Positions 9,701 through 17,696 of a DNA stretch of 64,000 nucleotides are shown piece by piece. Both the position numbers and the translations under genes were made by a program. This stretch comes from Algoriphagus sp. (GTDB lineage Bacteria > Bacteroidota > Bacteroidia > Cytophagales > Cyclobacteriaceae), in contig JAGXQZ010000001.1 in NCBI GenBank assembly GCA_018336015.1, positions 1-64,000 on the forward strand. Direction: 5' to 3'. The notes below the pieces were generated by a model, which did not search any database, had not been told where the DNA came from, and saw only the letters and a list, made by a program, of their open reading frames with translations. Numbering within the stretch: position 1 is the first letter of the stretch; each line of letters begins with the position of its first letter.

Positions 9701-11216
9701 CCTATCAGGAAATGTGACCTCCAAGGTGATTACGGTCCTTCCTTCAACTCAGGAATCCAAGAAAATTTCCATTTCCCCTGCTGATTCTTACGAGGGGACA
9801 GCAGGGGAGACTGTGGAGATCAAGCTAGGCGAAGAGTTTGTCTTCACTGTGGAATCTTGGATAAGGGATGGTCAGGTTATCCCAGGTGAAAAAGGGAAGA
9901 CTCTTAGAACTACCCAATCGGGAACCTATTTTGCCCGGGTGATCCCTAGCGGAGGGTGCTTGGTAGAATCCAAAGCGGTGACCCTCAATCTTCTTTCCAA
10001 GCCTTTTGGTCCGTTGAAAAATCCTGTTGAACTCAACCTAAATTCTAGTGGAAAAGCTTTCTTAAGTCCATCTCAGGTATTCGTGACTTGGCCATTGGAT
10101 GCTTCCTTATCTGTCACTTTAAGCAAGACTGAGTTTACCTGTGCGGATCTTGGAGAAAAAGAAGTGACTGTCACGATCAAGAATCAGATTGGACAGTCTT
10201 GGACCGAAAAAACCAAAATAAAGGTTCAGGACAAGGAAGCACCAGCTTTGGTGACTAAGGAATTCATCTTGAATTACGATATTCAAAAAGGCCCTGTTGA
10301 ACTAAAACCTGAGAATTTTCTTTCTTCTATTCTTGACAATTGCGCTGTGGCTCAAGTGACTGTTTCAAAAAATACGGTGACCTGCGAGGATTTGGGAAAA
10401 GAGATTTCGGTGGTAATCCGTGCTGTTGATCCTTCTGGAAATGTCTCTGAAGCCACAGCTAAACTTACCGTTAGGAGATTGGAATCTACTCCTATTGCCA
10501 TTTCAGGGCCTACGCAGTTTTGTCAGGGGGAAAAAGGAACTTTGACTTTGACTTCATCGGCTTCATTTGAAGTGGTTCGTTGGAGAAGAAACGGTATAGA
10601 AATCCCTGGTCAAACAGGCAAGACCTTGGAAGTTAGCGAATCAGGTAAGTACCATGCCGTAATTAGGTATGTAGGAGGATGCCTTTCGGAGTCGGTTGAT
10701 GTGGATGTAAAGGTCAATCCATTGCCTAGTGGGGAGATTCAGGTGGACGGAAATATACTAAGGGCTCCTGAGGGTAGTTTTACCTATCAGTGGTTTAGAA
10801 ATGGAGAAAAACTGATCGGTTCTACCACCCGAATCCTCACGGTCGATTCGATGGGAGATTATTCGGTAGAATTGACTTCTTCTTCAGGTTGTGTTTCCAG
10901 ACTTAAATCGGTGACCTTGACGGTTTCAAGTCTGGGAGGAAATTGGGTAAACCAACCGATGAATTTGATCCTTTTCCCTAATCCAAGCTCCTTCAAAATC
11001 CAACTCCTCCTGCCAAAAGATGACCTTGTGGACCCTTCTGCCATTCAAATATTTTCGTTGGATGGGAAGAAGGTGACAGACTTGGTGCCTATCGTTAAAG
11101 TTTCCGAAAATCAAGCTGAACTTGGCATTTTCGCTCTACCTTCAGGCACCTATATGGTGTGGATTTCTGGAAATTCACAAAACTCCTACCTTGGAAAATT
11201 CGTCGTTTTGAAATAA
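6750..11216 (+). CDS. Giant secreted metallophosphoesterase with repeated Ig-like domains and T9SS sorting domain
   Basis: A 1488-residue exported protein with a signal peptide in residues 1-25. After an Ig/purple-phosphatase-like N-terminal domain comes a calcineurin-type metallophosphoesterase (about 145-480). Its metal motifs are GDLVQ near 225, GNWEA near 264, FHHIP near 404 and AGHDE near 448. Residues 590-1390 are Ig/HYR-like modules, each holding a TCxDLG strand. One long module occurs twice with an offset of 244 residues (732 bp). The last 80 residues, starting near LFPNPS and ending in a GKFVVLK strand, match a type A T9SS C-terminal sorting domain, so the protein is probably delivered to the cell surface or medium. 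The likely activity is phosphomonoester or diester hydrolysis for phosphate scavenging; the substrate is unknown. Confidence 0.86.
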   Translation: MKSRKRQFVFVLIWSLCCFHLAFSQSNFRINPYLQINQQKVQIRWFSGENHSSNLIVKDHSGQTVFSGAITGSEVSELYYTQAEKNQSIAGLTNGSWIGPDNYFRYEKSLTLQAGKTYQYTVSLNGQNFSSSFKTAPTSTDWESIRFVALSDSETEPRGRVTHRAWYPGKPLFRLLPVPAAWKAAFGTTTEENIELPNYMLTEQKGFAENLKILKSRNPDFVLMPGDLVQGGAYMPGWDEFWRHTAGEFDQVFDKFPVIPAIGNWEAFGAISGGYGFNERGAFNPVLGRSRFHRFFEFPSEDPDQNHRQSYYRTDYGPITILTLDSSNGTPDQKRSDFSDAQKVKNKELTDIGTDTQENYTQAEYNAAGGTDLSGFGPGSPQYQWLEKNLQQAQAQGQLIFVQFHHIPYSSGEHGVPINHELATGQEGVPMRVLNPILEQYGVIAVFAGHDELFERSFVDADGDGKGIHYYDVGVAGDGMRGVKRNWLVDPLSTLDYNSFSKWTADQSSAEIWDNSGGNPVLMDGGKHYGHLEVNVKKVLEGGKTFAQIDFEPVYAFPVMNSQYQLQRVERRVYSDPVRIMVELKTAEPAEVPQFKSSLTVELDAQGNYQTKASDFLTNSVQADWTFTYSRSLLFTCIDLGVKEITVTVKNAQNQEWSGKVDVTVLDKIAPDFEATDAFLAFDKIVGKVTLDPESFYIRQEFITENCLNNGGVSIEFDRRELTCADLTGDPISIRITLTDRSGNATTKTRKVTLNPIESKKISISPIDSYQGIAGETVEIKLGEEFTYTVDSWIRDGQVITGEKGKTLSVSQSGTYYARLIPSSGCLVESKAVTVNLLSKPYGPLKNPIELNLNVSGNATLSPSQVFVTWPLADPSLSVTLSKTAFTCDDLGEKEIQVTIKNQSGQTWTEQTKVKIQDKEAPVLVSKSPNLIFDKVLGVLELKAEDFVGSVTDNCGIKSITINKARITCDDLGLPIEIILTATDLSGNVTSKVITVLPSTQESKKISISPADSYEGTAGETVEIKLGEEFVFTVESWIRDGQVIPGEKGKTLRTTQSGTYFARVIPSGGCLVESKAVTLNLLSKPFGPLKNPVELNLNSSGKAFLSPSQVFVTWPLDASLSVTLSKTEFTCADLGEKEVTVTIKNQIGQSWTEKTKIKVQDKEAPALVTKEFILNYDIQKGPVELKPENFLSSILDNCAVAQVTVSKNTVTCEDLGKEISVVIRAVDPSGNVSEATAKLTVRRLESTPIAISGPTQFCQGEKGTLTLTSSASFEVVRWRRNGIEIPGQTGKTLEVSESGKYHAVIRYVGGCLSESVDVDVKVNPLPSGEIQVDGNILRAPEGSFTYQWFRNGEKLIGSTTRILTVDSMGDYSVELTSSSGCVSRLKSVTLTVSSLGGNWVNQPMNLILFPNPSSFKIQLLLPKDDLVDPSAIQIFSLDGKKVTDLVPIVKVSENQAELGIFALPSGTYMVWISGNSQNSYLGKFVVLK
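9027..10262 (+). repeat. Two tandem 732-bp-spaced internal repeats in the phosphoesterase gene
   Basis: The segment starting at 9027 (encoding KKISISP) recurs at 9759, again encoding KKISISP. The copies share the words SWIRDGQV, GEKGKTL, GCLVESKAV, SPSQVFVTWPL and KEAP in the same order. They are similar but not identical at the DNA level, so the duplication is not fresh. Each unit is 244 codons and encodes about two Ig-like modules. Confidence 0.85.
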
Positions 11217-11225
11217 ACCACAGTT

Positions 11226-12107
11226 ATGAAATACCTCATTCGTTTAGTTATCTCTTTATTTTCCATTTCATTTTTTCTGATACCCCTGACTTATGGTCAG
11301 ACCATTCCTTTTTCTACTGGCCGTATTATTATTAGTTCAGATGGAAATGAACACGATGAAGATGACTGGGCTGCTACACCGATGTCATTAGCCCTGCTTG
11401 CCGCCAATGGTTTGCAGGATCGAGTCACAGTCTATTCATTTAGCGATCATACCTGGGGTTCAGACAAAGAAAAGCCCGGCGCAGCAGCACAAATGCGAGA
11501 AAGTGCATTTATCGGTGCTAAAATGTTTGGCTTCAAAAAGACCAAGTTTATCGAAGCAGTCAACGCTCCGAATTATGCCATCATCGAAATCACCACTCAA
11601 ATCAATGAAAGCTCAGCGAAAAATCCATTGACCATCATCGCTGCAGGCCCAATGGAAGTGATCGGAAACTCACTGAATGAAGCGGATTCGACCAAATTGA
11701 AATACGTGCGATTGATTTCTCATTCTACCTGGAATGATGAGCATGCCGATAATCCCTATGAATGGGAAACTCACAAAGGCTGGACTTGGGAAAAAATCAA
11801 AGAAAGTTTCGGTTCAAAAGGTCTTCAACTGGACCATATTTTGGATCAAAATGGAGGGGAAGGTTATGAGGGATTGAAAGCTAAAAAATCAGCCTACGAC
11901 TGGATTAAAACTTCACCCAAAAAGGACGGAAAACCATTTGAAAAGGGATCTTGGGATTGGTTATATGGCAGATTGGAAGCTGCGCAAAAAGGAGATGAGT
12001 TTGATCCTTCCGATGCAGGAATGATCATCTATTTGCTCACCGGCAAGCAAAATACAAGTCCGGAGGATGTAAGAGCAATTTTAGAAAATCCACAAAAATT
12101 CAAATAA
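11226..12107 (+). CDS. Exported nucleoside-hydrolase-like protein
   Basis: A 293-residue protein with a signal peptide ending near LTYGQ. The mature N-terminus reads IIISSDGNEHDEDDWAA, an acidic cluster like the D-x-x-x-D-x-x-DD calcium-binding strand of inosine/uridine nucleoside hydrolases. The later segment LTIIAAGPMEVI resembles the 'GPLTNLA' strand of that fold. I infer a secreted member of the nucleoside-hydrolase-like superfamily; I cannot show the catalytic histidine or a substrate. It starts 9 bp after the phosphoesterase stop and ends in a terminator, so the two form a unit. Together they would suit scavenging of extracellular nucleotides (phosphate removal, then base release), which is inference. 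Confidence 0.68.
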   Translation: MKYLIRLVISLFSISFFLIPLTYGQTIPFSTGRIIISSDGNEHDEDDWAATPMSLALLAANGLQDRVTVYSFSDHTWGSDKEKPGAAAQMRESAFIGAKMFGFKKTKFIEAVNAPNYAIIEITTQINESSAKNPLTIIAAGPMEVIGNSLNEADSTKLKYVRLISHSTWNDEHADNPYEWETHKGWTWEKIKESFGSKGLQLDHILDQNGGEGYEGLKAKKSAYDWIKTSPKKDGKPFEKGSWDWLYGRLEAAQKGDEFDPSDAGMIIYLLTGKQNTSPEDVRAILENPQKFK

Positions 12108-12128
12108 GGAGAGCAATCTCCTTTTTTT
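12106..12128 (+). terminator. Terminator overlapping the stop codon of the nucleoside-hydrolase-like gene
   Basis: AAGGAGA, loop GCAA, TCTCCTT and then a T-run. The left arm begins inside the TAA stop codon. Confidence 0.75.
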
Positions 12129-12160
12129 GTTTTTCGTAAGAAAAAACAGTGGAAAAGCTG

Positions 12161-13207
12161 ATGAAAAAAGGACTGTTGCTGTTTGTTTTCCTGGTCTCTT
12201 TCGGAGCGAATGCCCAACAAAACTGGCATAGATTATCTCTGGAGAGCCAATATGGTTGGATTATTCCCCACAATTCCGAGCTCAAACAGATTTCTTCCAG
12301 CAATCCATTTTCGATCGGATTTTCTTCCCATTGGATGCGAACCACCCGAAAAAACTGGGATGCCTGCCATTGTTTTCATTACCTAGGGCTGAATTTTTCC
12401 CTAGTTGATTACCAAAATCTCCGTGAGTTGGGGCAAGCTTGGAATCTTTCCGGTACCTTCGAACCCATATTGCATCGAACTGATTCATTCATTTTTAGCC
12501 TCTCTACCGGTTTGGGATTCAGCTACCTTACTCGAGTTTTTGATCCTATAGAAAATCCCAGAAATACCTTTTTCAGTGCTCCGATCAGTTTTTTATTGAC
12601 TTTAGCTCCCAAAGCAATTTATAACCTCAATAATCATTGGGCCCTTCAAGCTTCCATGTCTTATCACCATATTTCCAACGGTGGGCAGCGCCAACCTAAC
12701 AGAGGAATGAATTTTCCTATGTTGGGATTAGGGATAGTTCACTTCACCAGAAAGTCTGATTTGCCTGATTATGAGAAAAACTCAACTTCCAACCGCTGGA
12801 ATTTTTATACAGACTTGGCCATGAATACCCGTGAATCAATAGAGAAAACGCGTAGACCAAATTTGGCTCTATCTGTGGGTACTTTTCGCAAAATATCCGG
12901 AATAATTGGACTTGGAGGTGGTTTGGAAGTGGCCCGAGATTTTTCTCTACCCGTACAGGAGAGAAGGATAGAGTCACTGATATCAGGTATGTATTTGGAG
13001 AATCATTTTCTTTTTGGCCGATTTGATTTCAGTCAACGTTTTGGCAAATACCTACACAAACCTGAAGAGTATCTGCCAAATGAAGACTTTTTTCAGCGCT
13101 ACACGCTTACTTATTTAATGGGTAATCACTTTGCGATAGGGGCAGGACTTAAAGTTCACGGACATGTGGCAGAGTATCTTGATTTAAGAGTAGGGTGGAA
13201 GTTTTAA
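12161..13207 (+). CDS. PagL-like acyloxyacyl hydrolase (lipid A deacylase family)
   Basis: A 348-residue outer-membrane beta-barrel-type protein with a signal peptide ending in GANAQ. The sequence YHHISNGG near residue 170 matches the His-Ser catalytic motif (H-x-SN) of PagL lipid A 3-O-deacylases, and W, Y and G spacing through the protein fits alternating barrel strands. The Bacteroidota form is longer than Pseudomonas PagL (about 150-170 residues): the PagL-like part fills roughly residues 20-205 and a second barrel-like part follows. The start is taken at the ATG at 12161, just before the signal peptide; a GTG four codons earlier is possible. The probable role is removal of an ester-linked acyl chain from lipid A in the outer membrane. 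Confidence 0.75.
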   Translation: MKKGLLLFVFLVSFGANAQQNWHRLSLESQYGWIIPHNSELKQISSSNPFSIGFSSHWMRTTRKNWDACHCFHYLGLNFSLVDYQNLRELGQAWNLSGTFEPILHRTDSFIFSLSTGLGFSYLTRVFDPIENPRNTFFSAPISFLLTLAPKAIYNLNNHWALQASMSYHHISNGGQRQPNRGMNFPMLGLGIVHFTRKSDLPDYEKNSTSNRWNFYTDLAMNTRESIEKTRRPNLALSVGTFRKISGIIGLGGGLEVARDFSLPVQERRIESLISGMYLENHFLFGRFDFSQRFGKYLHKPEEYLPNEDFFQRYTLTYLMGNHFAIGAGLKVHGHVAEYLDLRVGWKF

Positions 13208-13278
13208 ATAGAAGGCGACTCCCTATAAAAACTTGGTCAATCATAAAGTAATAAGGAACCTATAATGCTCATAAAAAC

Positions 13279-13312
13279 AAAAGCTTGATTTCGGATAGAA
13301 ATCAAGCTTTTG
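13279..13312. terminator. Bidirectional terminator between acyloxyacyl hydrolase and M28 peptidase genes
   Basis: A perfect 14-bp inverted repeat, AAAAGCTTGATTTC and GAAATCAAGCTTTT, around a 5-nt loop, placed between converging genes. Confidence 0.85.
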
Positions 13313-13365
13313 TTAAGGGATTGCAGATTTACTGGATTAATGTCCAATCCAGGCTCCTAACCATT

Positions 13366-14826
13366 TTACTTGCCATACAATTGTTTGCTAACTGACTCAT
13401 ATTTATCGCCCTCTTTCCAAACGGGTTTTTGATCCCAATTAGCGATTTTTTGAGCTGAAAGAATGTAGGATTTCCAGTAGGTTTGAGCATAGTTCAGATC
13501 AAAACTGCTCACATGGTCGCCTGCTTTGTGGTAATATTTGTTGATCTCATCGTCAAAGGCGGTGAAGCCCAAGGAGAAGGTCGGTGCAGGAATTCCTTTT
13601 CTGGCAAAATTCACATTGTCAGAGCGATCGTATAATCCTTGCTCAGGAGACGGATCAGCCATGGCTTTTACCCCAAACTCACTCACAGCCTCTTCGATTA
13701 GGAAGTCAGCACTTGTACGACCCAATCCGATTACGGTTATTCTTGAGGTATCGTTATATCCTCCGTTGTCAATGTTCAGGTTGTAAATGATCTGATTGAG
13801 CGGAATGAGTGGATTATTTGCGAAGTAGGCGCTGCCTAACAGTCCTTTTTCCTCAGCTGTCCAGAGTGCGATCAAAATGGAGCGCTTGGGAGGATTTTTT
13901 GCAAAATACTTGGCGGCATTCATGACTGCCACTGTGCCCACCGCATTGTCGCGTGCACCATTGTAGATCGAATCTCCCTGTGCATCTGGCGTCCCCACAC
14001 CTACGTGGTCATAATGCGCCGAGAGCAAAATGTATTCATTTTTCAGCTTTGGATCAGTACCTTCAATCCATGCTACCACATTTTTGCCGTCCACTGACCG
14101 ATTCTCTTTTCCGGTAATGGCAAGATTTGCTGTGGTCAAAGCATCACCACGCAATTGGTTTTTTTGATCCTCCACCCATACATAAGTGAGATCACTGGCA
14201 CTACCCTGATCAATGGTCAATTGACTTCTGTTTAGGAAATTAGCAGCCAACTGCCAAGGTACAGACGGAGCATTAAATCGCTCGATCAAGGCCACGGCAC
14301 CGGCTTCTTGGGCACGTTTGGTTTTTTCTCCTCCTAGCGAAAAAAGATCAGAGGGTGTCAATCGATTGGGTGCGCCGACATTGGCGATGGCAATCTTTCC
14401 CTTCAGGTCTTTCCCTGCAAAATCCTCTGCCATTCCAAAACCTACTTCGACTACCTCAAAATTTCCTGAAAGGGATTTACCATCCAATACCAGCATGCTT
14501 TTGCCTTGAGTATAGTCTGCCGCCCCGATTTTGAGAGTCCCTGATTTGGGAGGGGTAGAAAGTCTGAAAGGTACGTTTTGGTAGTATCCGTCTGCTCCTG
14601 GAAGCGGCTTTGCTCCAGACTTTTTTAATTGATCGGCAATAAACGTGTAGGCGAGCTTCATCTCGGGACGTGCAGGATCGCGTCCTTTCAGTTCGTCAGA
14701 TGCCAGATACGTAAAATGTGAAATGGCTTCCTTGCCATCAAATTTCTTCTCAATGTCTTGTTTTTGTGCCCAAACCAGGGAACTGGAGGCTATCAAAAAA
14801 CTTAGTGTCAAAAGGGATTTTTGCAT
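13366..14826 (-). CDS. Exported M28 family zinc aminopeptidase with PA domain
   Basis: A 486-residue protein with a signal peptide (ends near SLVWAQ). A protease-associated insert lies around residues 120-250, within a peptidase M28 fold. Zinc-ligand and catalytic signatures are visible: SAHYDHVG (His and Asp), RDNAVGT (bridging Asp), TAEEKGLLGS (catalytic and metal-binding Glu) and the late KAGDHVSSFD histidine. Length and order match bacterial M28 aminopeptidases that release N-terminal residues from peptides in the periplasm or outside the cell. It is a single-gene unit with an upstream gap of 56 bp to truC. Confidence 0.93.
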   Translation of the reverse strand: MQKSLLTLSFLIASSSLVWAQKQDIEKKFDGKEAISHFTYLASDELKGRDPARPEMKLAYTFIADQLKKSGAKPLPGADGYYQNVPFRLSTPPKSGTLKIGAADYTQGKSMLVLDGKSLSGNFEVVEVGFGMAEDFAGKDLKGKIAIANVGAPNRLTPSDLFSLGGEKTKRAQEAGAVALIERFNAPSVPWQLAANFLNRSQLTIDQGSASDLTYVWVEDQKNQLRGDALTTANLAITGKENRSVDGKNVVAWIEGTDPKLKNEYILLSAHYDHVGVGTPDAQGDSIYNGARDNAVGTVAVMNAAKYFAKNPPKRSILIALWTAEEKGLLGSAYFANNPLIPLNQIIYNLNIDNGGYNDTSRITVIGLGRTSADFLIEEAVSEFGVKAMADPSPEQGLYDRSDNVNFARKGIPAPTFSLGFTAFDDEINKYYHKAGDHVSSFDLNYAQTYWKSYILSAQKIANWDQKPVWKEGDKYESVSKQLYGK

Positions 14827-14882
14827 AGGGTTAGTATTGTTCTGGTCTAAAGTAAATCAAATTTCGGAAGAGGGTAATTGGT

Positions 14883-15587
14883 TCATAAAAAATCCTTGGG
14901 ATTCCAATTCAATTCCTGCATAATTCTTTGGAAATGGACAGGAGGAGGGCAGGTGAGTGCTATTTTTTTATTTGAAATGGGATGCGAAAAACTCAGCTTC
15001 CATGAGTGAAGCAAGAGATTTTGCAAGGCAAATTGCTTCTCAAAAAAGATGTTTTGTTTGTTGTCTCCGTGCTTTTTGTCTCCGATGATGTAGTGACGAA
15101 TATGGGCGAGGTGACGTCTGATTTGATGGGTCCGCCCGGTGAGTAAGTCCATTTCAAGCAAACTGTACCGACTGGTTGGATAGCGTCCTGTGGAATTGTA
15201 GGGGATTTCTGACTCAGCCAATACACGGTATTTTGTCTGTGCTTCTTGGAGCCTATTGGATCGCTCACTGTGGAGTGGATGGTCAATCAATCCTTTTTTT
15301 TCGGAAGGAATGCCGCGAACAATGGTGAGGTAATTTTTCTTGATTTCCCGTTCCATAAAGATGGCTTTGAGGGAAGGTAGGACATCCTCATTTTTTGCAA
15401 AGAGTAAAATCCCGCTTGTGGCCCGATCCAATCGGTGTACCGGAGATACCCAAGACCCGATCTGATCGCGAAGCTGAATCAGGGCATTTTCATCCTCCCC
15501 AAAAGCCTGACGCGTGCGATGAACCAATAAACCGGCAGGCTTATCAATAATCACTAAATGTTCGTCTTCGAAAAGGATTTCAAGCAT
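14883..15587 (-). CDS. truC: RluA-family pseudouridine synthase, TruC type
   Basis: A 234-residue RluA-family enzyme. The catalytic aspartate lies in HRLDRATSG; LTGRTHQIRRH and the following HIRHYIIGDKKHGD are the family's RNA-binding and active-site elements. The N-terminal reading LEILFEDEHLVIIDKPAGLL with LVHR and the pattern HLAHIRHYIIGD closely match TruC, which makes pseudouridine 65 in tRNA, rather than RluA/RluC/RluD; the TruC assignment is by motif only. The start is placed at the ATG at 15587, matching the usual MLEIL start; a GTG 12 bp upstream is also open. Confidence 0.85.
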   Translation of the reverse strand: MLEILFEDEHLVIIDKPAGLLVHRTRQAFGEDENALIQLRDQIGSWVSPVHRLDRATSGILLFAKNEDVLPSLKAIFMEREIKKNYLTIVRGIPSEKKGLIDHPLHSERSNRLQEAQTKYRVLAESEIPYNSTGRYPTSRYSLLEMDLLTGRTHQIRRHLAHIRHYIIGDKKHGDNKQNIFFEKQFALQNLLLHSWKLSFSHPISNKKIALTCPPPVHFQRIMQELNWNPKDFL

Positions 15588-15634
15588 TTCAATAGCCACG
15601 AAGGCAGAAAGTCACAAATAATAAGGAAGAAAGC

Positions 15635-15673
15635 CACAGATGCACAGATAATAAACCAATCTGTGCATCTGTG
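15635..15673. repeat. Perfect 15-bp inverted repeat between mnmA and truC
   Basis: CACAGATGCACAGAT at 15635-15649 and its exact reverse complement at 15659-15673 enclose 9 nt. Each arm itself repeats the word CACAGAT. There is no T-run at the correct distance on the minus strand, so it is not a classical terminator. Confidence 0.85.
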
Positions 15674-15693
15674 ACAAATATTTAAATAGCAAA

Positions 15694-16905
15694 TCAGAAA
15701 ATCGTCCCGGAACCGATGCATTCCTCGCCTTGGTACCAAGCTACAAACTGTCCCGAAGCGATTCCTTTTTGCGCGTTTTCGAAAACAACATACAAGCCGT
15801 TTTCACGCATAATCAAAGTGGCTTTGGAAAGGGGCTGACGGTATCGGATTCGGGCAACATATTCAGCCGATTCACCGGGAGTTAAGGCTAAATCCTCACG
15901 AATCCAGTGTACTTGATTTTTTTTGACAAAAAGACCATATCGGTTCAAGCCAGGATGCTCTTCACCCAAACCGGTGTAGATCACGTTTTCTTGGGTATCA
16001 GTAGCGATCACAAAAAGTGGTTTTCCTGTGCCGCCCACTTGAAGGCCTTTTCGCTGTCCCACCGTGAAATAATGCGCGCCAGTATGTTCGCCTAATACTT
16101 TTCCCTGATCTTGACTGTAATGGATCGGAAGGCAGATTGCATCCAAGGTGTCCTGATCCCAATCCACTGGGTCGATTCCTGCAGGAACACTCAATCGGTC
16201 AAAAACAGGCAAATTCTCAGGAATTTGGATGATTTTTCCCTTTTTAGGTTTGAGCTGCTGCTGAAGGAAGTCTGGGAGGCGGACCTTTCCAATAAAGCAA
16301 AGCCCTTGAGAATCTTTCTTTTCGGCGGTAATCAAGTCTGCTGCTTTGGCGATTTCCCGAACTTGGGGCTTTTGCAAATGGCCGATTGGAAAAAGGGCTT
16401 TGGCCAGTTGTTCCTGAGAAAGCTGACAAAGAAAATAGCTTTGATCTTTGTTGGGATCAGCGCCGGCGATGAGTTGGTAGACAGGGTTTCCATCTTTCTC
16501 GATTTCCCGCTTTTGGCAGTAATGGCCAGTTGCCACAAAGTCCGCTTTGAGCTTTTGGGCAGCTTTTAGAAAGATGTCAAATTTGATTTCTCGATTGCAA
16601 AGAATATCCGGATTGGGTGTTCGTCCGGCTTCATACTCGGCAAACATGTAATCCACGATACGTTCTCGGTATTCTTCGCTGAGGTCGATGGCTTGGAAGG
16701 GGATTCCGAGTTTTTCGGCCACGAGCATGGCATCGGTAGAGTCTTCCATCCAAGGACATTCGTTGGATATCGTGACGGATTCATCGTGCCAGTTTTTCAT
16801 AAACATGCCGATGACCTCGTATCCTTGGTCAAGTAAAAGTTTGGCAGCCACGCTGCTGTCTACACCTCCGGAGAGGCCGACGACTACTCTAGGTTTTGTT
16901 CGCAT
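15694..16905 (-). CDS. mnmA: tRNA-specific 2-thiouridylase MnmA
   Basis: A 403-residue enzyme that puts sulfur on U34 of tRNA-Glu, -Gln and -Lys. The PP-loop ATP site is GLSGGVDSS at residues 10-18. The catalytic pair is Cys103 in [12 protein letters not shown] and a second Cys near residue 200 in SQGLCFIGK. The GHYC segment and the C-terminal beta-barrel domain ([12 protein letters not shown]) are also present. It carries an extra segment around 40-58 ([12 protein letters not shown]), as in many Bacteroidota MnmA proteins. Full length is somewhat longer than E. coli MnmA. mnmE, which modifies the same U34, lies 28 kb away in this window. Confidence 0.96.
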   Translation of the reverse strand: MRTKPRVVVGLSGGVDSSVAAKLLLDQGYEVIGMFMKNWHDESVTISNECPWMEDSTDAMLVAEKLGIPFQAIDLSEEYRERIVDYMFAEYEAGRTPNPDILCNREIKFDIFLKAAQKLKADFVATGHYCQKREIEKDGNPVYQLIAGADPNKDQSYFLCQLSQEQLAKALFPIGHLQKPQVREIAKAADLITAEKKDSQGLCFIGKVRLPDFLQQQLKPKKGKIIQIPENLPVFDRLSVPAGIDPVDWDQDTLDAICLPIHYSQDQGKVLGEHTGAHYFTVGQRKGLQVGGTGKPLFVIATDTQENVIYTGLGEEHPGLNRYGLFVKKNQVHWIREDLALTPGESAEYVARIRYRQPLSKATLIMRENGLYVVFENAQKGIASGQFVAWYQGEECIGSGTIF

Positions 16906-16915
16906 AGGTAATGGT

Positions 16916-17059
16916 TAATGGATTCAAGGTCCATTAGGTTACGGGATGGAAACGCGTTGGCACTTTGAATAAGTTCACGAAGGTAATTTAAAAGAGTTAT
17001 AAGGTTGCAATGTGATAAAGTTGTAAGGTTGGTACCTAACTTTACCACCTTGCAACTTT
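16916..17059. repeat. Inverted-repeat-rich spacer between mnmA and arfB
   Basis: TAATGGA (16916-16922) pairs with TCCATTA (16930-16936). AAAGTTGTAAGGT (17017-17029) pairs with ACCTTGCAACTTT (17047-17059) with one mismatch. Variants of the same word (TAAGGTTGCAA, CAACTTTCCAACTTTT) flank these arms. It belongs to the degenerate word-repeat spacers described in the findings. Confidence 0.7.
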
Positions 17060-17074
17060 CCAACTTTTGAACTC

Positions 17075-17494
17075 ATGAACTCTCTCGAAACCCGAATCAA
17101 GAACGGAGACTTTTTAGCCGAACTTCTGTTCCAAACAGCTCGTAGTGGGGGGCCCGGAGGACAGAATGTGAATAAGGTGGAAACCAAAGTTCAGCTCAAG
17201 TTTGATGTGAATAATTCTTTGATTTTAAGTGAAGAAGAAAAATTGACTCTACTTCAAAAAGTATCGAACAAGATCGATCAGGAGGGTTTTTTACAGCTTA
17301 CTTCTCAAGAGAAAAGGTCACAAATTCAAAATAAGGAGTTGGTAGTGAGGAAGTTTTATGATTTGTTGCGAACTGCATTTCACAAGAAAAAAGTCCGAAA
17401 AGCCACCAAACCTTCCAAAGGGGCCATCGAAGACCGCCTAAAATCCAAAAAAGCGCAGGCCGAGAAAAAGGCCAATCGGAATTGGAAGCACTAA
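17075..17494 (+). CDS. arfB: Alternative ribosome-rescue factor ArfB (peptidyl-tRNA hydrolase)
   Basis: A 139-residue release-factor-like protein. The GGQ motif lies in SGGPGGQNVNKV (near residues 24-35), where GGQ drives hydrolysis of peptidyl-tRNA on stalled ribosomes. The basic C-terminal tail (KKKVRKATKPSKGAIEDRL and further Lys/Arg) is the part that enters the empty mRNA channel in ArfB/YaeJ. No codon-recognition domain is present, which separates it from RF1/RF2. Length matches ArfB (about 140). It is the only + strand gene in its neighbourhood and ends before a strong terminator. Confidence 0.93.
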   Translation: MNSLETRIKNGDFLAELLFQTARSGGPGGQNVNKVETKVQLKFDVNNSLILSEEEKLTLLQKVSNKIDQEGFLQLTSQEKRSQIQNKELVVRKFYDLLRTAFHKKKVRKATKPSKGAIEDRLKSKKAQAEKKANRNWKH

Positions 17495-17574
17495 TGATTT
17501 ACTGGGGGTCACTGTATAGCCTGAAAGTGAAAAGAGCAGTTCAATATTCAATGTTTACTTCCGGTTAAAAAGGG

Positions 17575-17622
17575 AAACCAGACTTTTCCAAAGTCTTTAC
17601 TTTGGAAAAGTCTGGTTTTAAT
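17575..17622. terminator. Strong bidirectional terminator between arfB and DUF2911 gene
   Basis: A perfect 19-bp inverted repeat: the left arm at 17575-17593 starts AAACCAGACTTTT and the right arm is at 17600-17618. The loop is 6 nt, with A and T residues on both sides, between converging genes. Confidence 0.88.
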
Positions 17623-17696
17623 CATTTGTCCAACTGGCTAACTATTGGCTTTAGGAAGTTTTTAAACAACTAGAGCTTCCTATTTTAAGACAACGG

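Noticed and set aside
9027..10262. Recent insertion or mobile element inside the phosphoesterase gene
   Set aside because: The repeated units are diverged and encode matching Ig-like modules, which fits old domain duplication.
15635..15673. Rho-independent terminator for mnmA
   Set aside because: The perfect stem is not followed by a T-run on the minus strand.
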